From positions 1-18,335 of the forward strand of contig DATKNR010000211.1 of the NCBI GenBank assembly GCA_035541255.1: a stretch of DNA of 18,335 nucleotides, written 5' to 3'. The notes under the pieces were generated by a model that had not been told where the DNA came from, searched no databases, and saw nothing but the letters and a program-made list of their open reading frames with translations. Origin of the DNA: JOPF136 sp035541255 (lineage in GTDB: Bacteria > Acidobacteriota > Terriglobia > Acidiferrales > UBA7541). Below, piece after piece: positions 7,968 to 15,010 of the stretch (within the stretch, counting starts at the first letter, position 1; each line of letters starts with the position of its first letter). Made by a program: the position numbers and the translations under genes.

Positions 7968-9296
7968 TCATGCGGGTAATTGGCTTACGGCGGCCTGGAG
8001 TGCGGCGACGATCTGGGCGATCTCCGCGTCGCCGAGGATGAACGGTGGAGCGAGGAGCACGTGGTCGCCCGCGGCACCGTCGACGCAACCCTGAATGGGA
8101 TAGACGGCGACATTGTGGTCGAAGGCGATTTGACGGACGCGCTCGGCAATACCGGCGGAGGGCGGAAAGGGCGCGCGGGATTTGCGGTCGCGCACGAATT
8201 CAACGCCGAGCAGAAGGCCGCGGCCACGAATATCTCCGACGACAGGCGAAGATTCGAGGACGCGGAGGGCGCGGCGAAGAGAGTCGCCCGCAGGAGTGAC
8301 GCGGTCAAAGAGCTTCTCACGCTCAACAATATCGAGTACGGCGTGGCCGGCGGCCATGGCCACGGGATGGGCCTGATACGTAAAGCCATGAGGAAGTGCG
8401 CCGGAGCCAGCGGCGATCGCTTGCGCCACGTGAGGCGCGGTGATGACGGCGCCGAGGGGCGCGTAGCCGCTGGCAACGCCCTTGCCGGTGAGAATCATGT
8501 CGGGAGAGACGCCCCAATGATCAACGGCGAATGGGCGACCGGTGCGGCCCATGCCGGTCATGACTTCGTCGGCGATGAGGAGAATCCCGTGGCGGCGGCA
8601 AATTTCAGCGATGCGCTGGAGGTAGCCGTCGGGCGGATCGGCGGCGCCGAGAGTGGCGCCGGAGACGGGTTCGAGAAGAAACGCGGCGACGGTTTCGGGA
8701 CCGGACTGAGCGACGAAGGTCTCGAGATCGTCGGCGCAGGCGATGCGACAGTCGGGGAACGTTTTCTCAAAGGGGCAGCGGTAGCAGTAGCAGGGCACGA
8801 TGTGGCCCCATTCCTGGAGGAGCGGGAGATAGGGAGCACGGCGCGCGACGTTGCCGGAAACGGACATGGCGCCGAGCGTGGAGCCGTGGTAGCTCTGGCG
8901 GCGCGAGAGCATGCGGACGCGCTGGGGCTGGCCGCGCTCGAGATGATAGGCACGCGCGAGTTTCAGGGCGGTTTCCGTGGCCTCGGAGCCGCCAGAGGTG
9001 AAGAACACGCGGCCGGAACCGCGGAACGGCGGCGGGGCGAGAGAGCGAAGGCGCTGGGCCAGGCGTTCGGCAATCTCCGTCTGAAACTGGGTGGTGTGGG
9101 TGAAGGCGAGGGCGCGGGCCTGCGCGGCCATGGCGTCTGCAACTTCCGCGCGACCGTGGCCGATGGAGACGACGGCAGCGCTGCCCGCGGCATCGAGGAT
9201 GCGGCGGCCGTCTGAGGTGACAATGTAGCAGCCTTCGCCGCGCGCCGCGGTGGGGTAGGGCTTGCGAAAACTTCGCGGAAAGAGAGCCTGAGTCAT
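7968..9296 (-). CDS. Class III (omega) aminotransferase, PLP-dependent
   Basis: This is a 442-residue cytoplasmic enzyme of the acetylornithine/omega-aminotransferase fold class. It has no signal peptide. Visible hallmarks are the phosphate-binding SGGSEATE (101-108), the ring-stacking Tyr136-His137-Gly138, the Asp243 that contacts the pyridine nitrogen in IADEV, and the Schiff-base Lys272 in LTGKGVASGYAPLGA. Length is normal. A cysteine-rich insertion (Cys169, 171, 174, 183, 187) follows the YHG region. The amino donor cannot be assigned; family members use omega-, beta- or gamma-amino acids and polyamines. It is the first gene of the minus-strand block, with the permease starting divergently 38-68 bp away. 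No clear Shine-Dalgarno precedes the ATG. The pairing with a permease and secreted peptidases suggests catabolism of an imported amino compound. Confidence 0.93.
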   Translation of the reverse strand: MTQALFPRSFRKPYPTAARGEGCYIVTSDGRRILDAAGSAAVVSIGHGRAEVADAMAAQARALAFTHTTQFQTEIAERLAQRLRSLAPPPFRGSGRVFFTSGGSEATETALKLARAYHLERGQPQRVRMLSRRQSYHGSTLGAMSVSGNVARRAPYLPLLQEWGHIVPCYCYRCPFEKTFPDCRIACADDLETFVAQSGPETVAAFLLEPVSGATLGAADPPDGYLQRIAEICRRHGILLIADEVMTGMGRTGRPFAVDHWGVSPDMILTGKGVASGYAPLGAVITAPHVAQAIAAGSGALPHGFTYQAHPVAMAAGHAVLDIVEREKLFDRVTPAGDSLRRALRVLESSPVVGDIRGRGLLLGVEFVRDRKSRAPFPPSAGIAERVRQIAFDHNVAVYPIQGCVDGAAGDHVLLAPPFILGDAEIAQIVAALQAAVSQLPA

Positions 9297-9364
9297 GGCG
9301 CTGGGATCGGTTGACGGCGGGATTCTAGCAGAGTTTGCGGCGCGTGCTGTGCTACTGTGCGCGC

Positions 9365-10690
9365 GTGGCGGCGAACAATTCCCCCCATCTGGTGCGGGCG
9401 ATCGGGCGATGGAGCCTGACCGCGATGGTGGTGAACGGGATCATCGGCAGCGCGGTGTACGGCCTGCCGGCGGAAATTTCGCGGCTGGTGGGAGCGGCGA
9501 GCCCGTGGGCGTATGTGATCGCGGCGGTGGGCACGGGCGCGGTGATGGCCTGCTTTGCGGAGGTGGGCTCGCAATTTCCGGAGGCGGGCGGGCCGTATCT
9601 GTACGCGCACGAAGCGTTCGGCCGGTTCTGGGGAATCGAAATGGGGTGGATGAACTGGCTGGTGCGGCTGGCATCGGCAGCGGCGAACGCGAATATTTTT
9701 GTGCAATACCTGGGGCAGTTCCTTCCGGGAGCGCGCGAGGGGTGGGAACGCGCGGCGGTGATGACAGCGCTGGTGGGAACGCTGGCCGTGGTGAACGTGC
9801 GAGGGGTGAAACAGGGGGCGGAGGTGAACAACGCATTCGCGGTGGCAAAGCTGGTTCCGCTGGCGCTGTTCATTGTGGTGGGCCTGGCGCTGACGCACGG
9901 AACGGGGGGCGCGGAAACGGCCGGAGCGGCGGCGCCGGCAGGGGTAGACGCGGGGAACTGGCTAAGCGCAATCCTGCTGCTGGTTTTCGCGTACGGGGGA
10001 TTCGAGATCGGACTGTTTTCGATGAGTGAAGCGAAGAACACGCGGAGGGACGTGCCGTTCGCGCTGTTCACGGGGATAGGGGTGGTATTCGTGGTGTACA
10101 CGCTGGTGCAGGTGGTGACGATACGCGCGCTGGGGCCAGCAGGAGGGACGCATGCGCCGCTGGCGGAAGCGGCAACACTGTTCGTGGGACACGGGGCGGG
10201 AGCGTTCATGGCGGTGGGAGCGCTGCTTTCCGTGTACGGCAACCTCAGCTCGAGCCTGCTGAACGGCCCGCGGCTGACGTACGCGCTGGCGGAACGGGGA
10301 GATTTCCCGTCGATCTTTGCGGCGGTGGGGCGGAGGTTCCGGACGCCGTATGTTTCCATCGTGATTTACGCGGCTCTGGTGCTGGCGCTGTCGCTGGCGG
10401 CATCGTTCCGATGGAACGCGATCTTGGCGGCGTCGGGGCGGGTGTTTACGTATGCGATTGTGTGCGTTGGCCTGCTGGTATTGAGGCGGGAGAGGCCCGG
10501 TGCGGATGCGTTCCGGCTGCGCTGGGCGCCCGTGTGGTGCGGGGTGGGTGTGCTGTTTCTGGCGGTTGCGGGATTGCGGATGGACCGCGGGAACTGGATC
10601 GCGATCGGCGCTACGACGGTGGTGGCGCTGGCGAACTGGGCGTGGGTGCGCGCGCTGCGCCCGCGTGTGGCGGAGCGGGAGTCAGTCTAA
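9365..10690 (+). CDS. APC-superfamily amino acid permease
   Basis: This is a polytopic inner-membrane transporter of about 441 residues with roughly 12 hydrophobic segments. The glycine-rich break in helix 1 is VVNGIIGSAVYGLP (22-35), and helix 6 carries FAYGGFEIGLFSMSEAKN, both typical of APC amino acid/polyamine antiporters and symporters. The start is uncertain. The frame is open from a TTG at 9335, with GTG codons at 9344 and 9365. I chose GTG 9365 because the protein then begins with a short hydrophilic tail directly before helix 1. None of the three has a clear ribosome site. It is divergent from the aminotransferase gene, sharing a spacer of under 70 bp, so joint regulation is plausible. 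Its last 9 bases overlap the end of the convergent metallo-beta-lactamase-fold gene. The substrate is not readable. Confidence 0.9.
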   Translation: MAANNSPHLVRAIGRWSLTAMVVNGIIGSAVYGLPAEISRLVGAASPWAYVIAAVGTGAVMACFAEVGSQFPEAGGPYLYAHEAFGRFWGIEMGWMNWLVRLASAAANANIFVQYLGQFLPGAREGWERAAVMTALVGTLAVVNVRGVKQGAEVNNAFAVAKLVPLALFIVVGLALTHGTGGAETAGAAAPAGVDAGNWLSAILLLVFAYGGFEIGLFSMSEAKNTRRDVPFALFTGIGVVFVVYTLVQVVTIRALGPAGGTHAPLAEAATLFVGHGAGAFMAVGALLSVYGNLSSSLLNGPRLTYALAERGDFPSIFAAVGRRFRTPYVSIVIYAALVLALSLAASFRWNAILAASGRVFTYAIVCVGLLVLRRERPGADAFRLRWAPVWCGVGVLFLAVAGLRMDRGNWIAIGATTVVALANWAWVRALRPRVAERESV

Positions 10691-11635
10691 CGGGAAACAG
10701 TCGAGGTCGTTTGCGAAAGTGAGAGGGCCGGAATAGAGCTTGCGAATTTCCGCCTCCGTCTGCGTTTCCTTTCCGAGAGTGCGCAGCATGCGGTGGGAAA
10801 GGACCAGGTGTTTGACGTGGGCCTGCGCGGCAATCTTACCGATGACGGAAGGCGGCATGTGGAGACGGCGCTCGACGCCGGTGGCGCCTTCGGGAACTGC
10901 ATTGTGAGCGACGAAGAGATCAGCGTTCGAGGCCAGCCGCGGCAGACCTTCCCCATCACCGTTGGAGTCGCCGCTGAAGACGATCACTTTGCCAGCGATC
11001 TCGACGCGCCAGGCGAGAGCGGGTACGGCCCCATGGATGACCTTCACGGCCGAGATGGAAACAGCATCCGCGCGAAAGACTGTGAGTGGTGAAAAACCGA
11101 CGACGACGTTATGTGGCTGCATTTTGTAGCTGCTCTTTTCCGCGGGCGCGAGCAACTCGCTGAGATAGCGGTAGACGCCGCGAGCGGGGCCGAAAAAGTC
11201 AGCGACGAATTCCGTAGTGGCGGGCATGAAGTCATTGCCGGGCGGGCCGTAGATGGGCAGGGGGCGGGAACGATCTTCAAACCAGGAGGATTTGATGAGG
11301 GCGGGAAAATCGGCGCTGTGATCGACGTGGAAGTGAGAGAAGAGAATCACGTCGAGCTGGGACATTTGCGCGCCGCTTTCGCCGAAGCGAAGGGCGCTGC
11401 CGCCACCGGCGTCGACGAGAACCCGGGCGCGGCCATCCTGCCAGACAAGATAGCTGGAAGAGGCGCGCTTGTCCTGCAACTCGGGGCCGCCGGAACCGAG
11501 GACCTGGAGGGCCACGCCGCGGGCGCCACAGGATTGCGCGGGGGCGGGTGACGGCACGAGAAGGATAGCCAGGCCGAAGAGAAAGTTCCGGCAATTCCGA
11601 GTGATGAATTGGCAGCAGGCTCTGCGCAGACGCAT
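10682..11635 (-). CDS. Secreted metallo-beta-lactamase-fold hydrolase
   Basis: This is a 317-residue exported protein. The frame could begin at 11683, but the ATG at 11635 has AAAAGGAG 6 bases upstream and starts a clean signal peptide (NFLFGLAILLVPSPAPAQS). The metal-binding motif His101-x-His103-x-Asp105-His106 (SHFHVDH) is present. It is followed by a later SGDSNGDG segment (third-motif Asp), HGAVPALAWRVE and a C-terminal LSHRM histidine, in RNase Z/arylsulfatase-like order. Export argues against tRNA processing, and the substrate is unknown. It lies 128 bp downstream of the DUF2339-like gene on the same strand. Its tail overlaps that of the permease gene by 9 bp. The Shine-Dalgarno lies inside a perfect hairpin (11642-11661), which suggests translational control. 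Confidence 0.9.
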   Translation of the reverse strand: MRLRRACCQFITRNCRNFLFGLAILLVPSPAPAQSCGARGVALQVLGSGGPELQDKRASSSYLVWQDGRARVLVDAGGGSALRFGESGAQMSQLDVILFSHFHVDHSADFPALIKSSWFEDRSRPLPIYGPPGNDFMPATTEFVADFFGPARGVYRYLSELLAPAEKSSYKMQPHNVVVGFSPLTVFRADAVSISAVKVIHGAVPALAWRVEIAGKVIVFSGDSNGDGEGLPRLASNADLFVAHNAVPEGATGVERRLHMPPSVIGKIAAQAHVKHLVLSHRMLRTLGKETQTEAEIRKLYSGPLTFANDLDCFPLD

Positions 11636-11641
11636 CCCGGG

Positions 11642-11661
11642 CTCCTTTTGTTGGAAAGGAG
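11642..11661 (-). promoter_or_regulatory. Hairpin that sequesters a ribosome binding site
   Basis: CTCCTTT (11642-11648) and AAAGGAG (11655-11661) form a perfect 7-bp stem with a six-base loop. In the minus-strand transcript the downstream arm is the AAAGGAG ribosome site of the metallo-beta-lactamase-fold gene, 6 bases before its ATG. The upstream arm is its exact anti-Shine-Dalgarno complement. Folding would block initiation. Confidence 0.5.
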
Positions 11662-11763
11662 TTCGATGAGGCGAGCGCACCACAGGCTACATCGGGATAC
11701 ACGAACGGACAGGCTGGGAACAGACAGCTGGAGCCCGCTCTGGACATCGCATGTTCCTGCGGA

Positions 11764-13473
11764 TCAGGAGTGCTGCCTTCCGGCGCGAGCCAGCCGAGGG
11801 AGGAGGATGAGAACAGCGCCGAAGATGAGCAGCGAGGCTGCGAGGGACTTCGTATTTCCAATGCGAAAATCCTCGACAGCGAGCTTCAGAGTGCCCATGA
11901 CAGCCACGGCATAAGCCAGCCAGACCAGTTCGGTGCGACGCCACCGCGCACCGGCAAATGCCAGCAGGAGCGCGACCGCGCAGGCGACCACGGTGCGGAT
12001 GACGGCCAATTCGGGGAGAGTGGGCCCCGCGCCCCTGGCAATGAGCAAGGCGAGAGCGACAACGGCAAGACCGGCGAAAGCGAAGACAGCGAAAATCGCG
12101 GGGAGCAGGCGCAGCACGCGCTCGACCTTGTGTTCGCCGGGATAGCGGGAGATCAGTGCCGCGCACAGAATGGCGACAGCGGCGGCAAGAATCGCGGGCC
12201 AACCGGGCGAAGCAGGCAAGGCGCCGGCGAGGGCGCGCTCGGAGTAGATCAACAGGCCGGAGGCGAAGACAGCACCGGCCAGATAGGCCACGCCATGCAA
12301 GTCGAGGGCGGGATTGCGCGCGCGGACGCCGAGGCCGGTGGCAGCGACAGCGGCCAGGCAGAGCCAGACGACGAGCGCGAAACCTTGAATGGCGAAAAAG
12401 CTTCCCGCAAAGAGGAAGACAGCGGCCCACAGAGCATAAAAGCCGAAATTGCGCGCCTCCCGGTGACGCGAGCGCAGAGCGAAGGCGGCGAAGTAGGACG
12501 CGGCTCCAGCGGCGAGGCAGAAAACTCCGAGCGCGAGGATTCCGGCACCGCTGGTGATACGAAACACCGCCCAAGCGGCGAGCAGAACGGCGGCAGCGAA
12601 TTGGGCGGCTTCGATCAGCGAGATTTTCCACTGGGCCCACAACGAGCGGAGGGCTAGTCCCGCGGTGTAGATAAAGAAGAGAGCGACAACGAGCGCAATC
12701 AGGAGCGGGGTGCTCGCGGAATGGTACTCCTGCGGCACGGATTGGGAGTCGCCCAGGATGACGACAGTGATGAGAACGGCAAAATCCGCAGCGAGAGCAA
12801 CCACGAAGCGTACTCCCGGCCAGCGCTGCCAACATCCGGCCAGCTCGGCAAGCAACGCGGCGAAGAGAACGACCGCGGTGAACGAGACGGGATCGCGGGC
12901 AGAAACCAATAAGACGAAGGCGGTGGTGATCGCGGTGAGCATCCCCACCCACACGATGGGGGAAAGATTGGCGCGCCAAGCGAGGATCACGGACAGCAGC
13001 GCGAAGGACGCCAGCACCACGGCGGTGAGGGGCGGCGGGAGAATTTCGAATCGCACCGTGACTTCCCACAACATGGGAGAGAGGATGAGGGCGGAAGTGA
13101 CAGCGTAGGAATAGCAGGCGAGCCGGGAAATGGCAGGCGACCTGGCCGCCCACACTAGCCAACCTGCGGCATAAGCCACGGCGATTGCGACGACAATCGC
13201 TTGGGGAATGGCGCGTGACTCTGCGACGGCGCGGAGCAGATACGCGCCGGCGAATCCAAGGAGTGCCCGGCCGAAGATCGAGAATATGTTTGGCTGGGGC
13301 GGGACTGCGGCAGCTTCAGGGGCGGCGATCGTGGCGGAGGATGGAGCCTCCGCCGCCTTCTGGAACGGAGGAAGCCATTGGGAGGACTGTTCGAGGGCGG
13401 AGAGACGGCGCTCGAGGGCGTCGAGCCGGGCATTCAGCGCTTCCAACTGGGAGCGTTCGTCTCCAGGAGGCAC
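11764..13473 (-). CDS. Polytopic membrane protein, DUF2339-like
   Basis: This 569-residue protein has a GTG start preceded by GAGG 9 bases upstream in the transcript. Residues 5-30 are a charged heptad-like coiled coil (QLEALNARLDALERRLSALEQ). A Pro/Ala-rich linker follows to about residue 60, then an almost continuous run of about 14-16 hydrophobic helices to the C-terminus. The coiled coil followed by a GRALLGFAGAYLLRA first helix resembles DUF2339 (PF10101) predicted membrane proteins, whose function is unknown. I recognise no catalytic motif. It is the upstream gene of a minus-strand pair with the metallo-beta-lactamase-fold gene and diverges from the phosphofructokinase gene. Membrane location is confident; the family name is tentative. 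Confidence 0.75.
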   Translation of the reverse strand: MPPGDERSQLEALNARLDALERRLSALEQSSQWLPPFQKAAEAPSSATIAAPEAAAVPPQPNIFSIFGRALLGFAGAYLLRAVAESRAIPQAIVVAIAVAYAAGWLVWAARSPAISRLACYSYAVTSALILSPMLWEVTVRFEILPPPLTAVVLASFALLSVILAWRANLSPIVWVGMLTAITTAFVLLVSARDPVSFTAVVLFAALLAELAGCWQRWPGVRFVVALAADFAVLITVVILGDSQSVPQEYHSASTPLLIALVVALFFIYTAGLALRSLWAQWKISLIEAAQFAAAVLLAAWAVFRITSGAGILALGVFCLAAGAASYFAAFALRSRHREARNFGFYALWAAVFLFAGSFFAIQGFALVVWLCLAAVAATGLGVRARNPALDLHGVAYLAGAVFASGLLIYSERALAGALPASPGWPAILAAAVAILCAALISRYPGEHKVERVLRLLPAIFAVFAFAGLAVVALALLIARGAGPTLPELAVIRTVVACAVALLLAFAGARWRRTELVWLAYAVAVMGTLKLAVEDFRIGNTKSLAASLLIFGAVLILLPRLARAGRQHS

Positions 13474-13494
13474 GAGCGTCCACCTCGATCCGAT

Positions 13495-13512
13495 GCCGCC
13501 ACGCCCGGCGGC
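13495..13512. other. GC hairpin in the leader of the DUF2339-like gene
   Basis: GCCGCC (13495-13500) pairs perfectly with GGCGGC (13507-13512) across six bases. On the minus strand it ends about 10 bases before the GAGG ribosome site. It might modulate translation, or may simply reflect high GC. The rest of 13513-13620 holds no gene or RNA I recognise; a CATAAT minus-strand hexamer (13603-13598) has no matching -35 box. Confidence 0.3.
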
Positions 13513-13631
13513 TCAGGGTGCGCAGATCACGCCTCGAAGCTTTCCCTGGAGCCCCTCGACCAGTGCCCAGGCTCCGGCTAATCCCAAACTACTGGGTCAT
13601 TATGCAGATACACGACCGCTGAGACGGCGGC

Positions 13632-13669
13632 CATGACGAACGTCACACCCGGATGTGAGGACCGTCACT
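13632..13669. promoter_or_regulatory. Tandem CRP/FNR-superfamily-like operator pair
   Basis: Site 1 is CATGA-N6-TCACA (13632-13647). Site 2 is TGTGA-N6-TCACT (13654-13669). Against the CRP consensus TGTGA-N6-TCACA they match 8 and 9 of 10 defined bases. Their centres are 22 bp apart, two helical turns, so two dimers would bind the same face. The shared core is TGASGAMCGTCAC. They lie 104-141 bp upstream of the phosphofructokinase ATG and about 160-195 bp from the divergent GTG. The regulator is not in this window. Confidence 0.5.
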
Positions 13670-13717
13670 CGCCAGGGACGATGAATTCCGCGGCGGGAGG
13701 GATACAGCGGCGGCGAA

Positions 13718-13746
13718 TTGACATAGCCGGCGGGGTGCTGAATGCT
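13718..13746 (+). promoter_or_regulatory. Candidate sigma-70 promoter of the phosphofructokinase gene
   Basis: A perfect -35 TTGACA lies at 13718-13723. With a 17-bp spacer the -10 would be AATGCT (13741-13746), only 3 of 6 matches, so the exact -10 is unclear. This position would put the transcription start near 13753 and the two CRP-like sites near -92 and -114. Confidence 0.35.
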
Positions 13747-13772
13747 AGTTACGCAGGCATGCGAGAGGAAGA

Positions 13773-14948
13773 ATGAAAAGTACAGGCACGATCGGGATTC
13801 TGACAGGGGGAGGAGACGTACCGGGGCTGAACTCGGTGATCAAATCGGTAGTGTACCGGGCCTCGGAGATGGGCCGCCCGGTGGTCGGGATACGAAAGGG
13901 ATGGGAAGGGTTGACGCACCTGGATCCCACAGAGGAGACGGACACGCGATACATCCGGCTGCTGACACGCGAAAATACGCGCGCAATCGACAGAAGCGGC
14001 GGAACTGTGTTGCACACCTCGCGAACCAATCCACTGCGGATCAAGAAAAACAAACTCCCGGCGAGCGTGCCACGCGCGGAACTGGAAAAGCTGACGCGCG
14101 ACGGGGAGACGTATGACCTGACGCCGGTGGTGGTACGGAATCTGGAGCGGCTGGGGATCGGGTGCCTGGTGGTGATCGGGGGCGACGACACGCTGGGATT
14201 CGCGAAGACGCTGAACAGTGCGGGCTTCCCCCTGATCGCGATTCCGAAGACGATGGACAACGACGTGAGGGGGACGGAGTACTGCGTGGGGTTTTCGACG
14301 GCGATCACACGGGCGAAGGAACTGGTGACGCGGCAACGGACGACGCTGGGATCGCATGAGCGGATCGGAATCTTCCGTATTTTCGGCCGCGACGCGGGAT
14401 TCACGGCGCTGTACACCGCGTATGTGACCTCGGCCCGGTGCGTGATTCCGGAATACCCGTTCGATCTCGACATGCTGACGGGGCTGCTGGTGGAAGACAA
14501 ACGGAACAATCCGAGCAATTACGCGTTCGTGATTGCCTCGGAGGGCGCGGTGTGGCGCGGGCAAAAGGCGGAGGATTTCGGGGAGGCAGACGCGTACGGG
14601 CACCGCAAGAAAGTGGACGTGGGGCACGCGCTGGCGGAAATCCTGCGGCAGCGGACGGGCGAAGAAACGATGACGAGCGACTTGACGTACGACCTGCGGA
14701 GCGGGGACCCGGACGCGGTGGATCAGGTGGTGGCGACGACGTTTGCGAACCTGGCGCTGGACCTGATTGCATCAAATGTGTCTGGACAGATGGTGGCGGT
14801 GAGAGAGGGACGGTACGCGCACACGGCGCTGCCGGATCCGGCGCTGGGACCGCGGACGGTGGACGTGGGAAAACTGTACAACACGGAGCGGTACCGGCCG
14901 CACTACACGAAGAAGCTGGGCGATCCGCTGTTCCTCATCTCTGCATAA
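13773..14948 (+). CDS. 6-phosphofructokinase, pyrophosphate-dependent type
   Basis: This 391-residue cytoplasmic glycolytic enzyme phosphorylates fructose 6-phosphate to the 1,6-bisphosphate. Family landmarks are GGGDVPGLN (12-20), VVIGGDDT (133-140), PKTMDND (158-164, catalytic Asp162) and a substrate-binding region FGRDAGFTA. Two residues decide the phosphoryl donor. The E. coli ATP enzyme has Gly104 (GGDGS) and Gly124 (PGTIDND). Here Asp139 and Lys159 occupy those positions, the established signature of PPi-dependent enzymes, which run reversibly. An AGAGGAAG stretch precedes the ATG. It has its own promoter region with CRP-like boxes and converges on the class C esterase gene across 62 bp. 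Family is certain; PPi use is inferred from sequence. Confidence 0.95.
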   Translation: MKSTGTIGILTGGGDVPGLNSVIKSVVYRASEMGRPVVGIRKGWEGLTHLDPTEETDTRYIRLLTRENTRAIDRSGGTVLHTSRTNPLRIKKNKLPASVPRAELEKLTRDGETYDLTPVVVRNLERLGIGCLVVIGGDDTLGFAKTLNSAGFPLIAIPKTMDNDVRGTEYCVGFSTAITRAKELVTRQRTTLGSHERIGIFRIFGRDAGFTALYTAYVTSARCVIPEYPFDLDMLTGLLVEDKRNNPSNYAFVIASEGAVWRGQKAEDFGEADAYGHRKKVDVGHALAEILRQRTGEETMTSDLTYDLRSGDPDAVDQVVATTFANLALDLIASNVSGQMVAVREGRYAHTALPDPALGPRTVDVGKLYNTERYRPHYTKKLGDPLFLISA

Positions 14949-15010
14949 GCGGGGGCCCGGCAGCGGGAAGCCGGCCAGACGGCATGATGCAATCGAACTC
15001 AACGCAAGGT

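Noticed and set aside
6759..9215. Two plus-strand open frames of 406 and 411 codons (6759-7979, 7980-9215)
   Set aside because: They lie opposite the M28 fusion and the aminotransferase. Their products are Gly/Ala/Val/Asp-rich shadows with no recognisable motif.
9311..9316. TTGACG as a -35 box in the aminotransferase/permease spacer
   Set aside because: No -10-like hexamer occurs at 16-18 bp on the plus strand.
11687..13162. A 491-codon minus-strand frame overlapping the DUF2339-like gene
   Set aside because: It is an Arg/Cys/Ser/His-rich product in another frame of a clear polytopic membrane protein.
13643..13658. TCACA-N6-TGTGA inverted repeat
   Set aside because: It is formed from the facing half-sites of the two CRP-like boxes and has the opposite orientation to the consensus, so it is not counted as a separate operator.
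14957..14974. 5-bp stem (CCGGC/GCCGG) between the convergent PFK and class C hydrolase genes
   Set aside because: The stem is short, no T-run follows on either strand, and it is easily explained by high GC.
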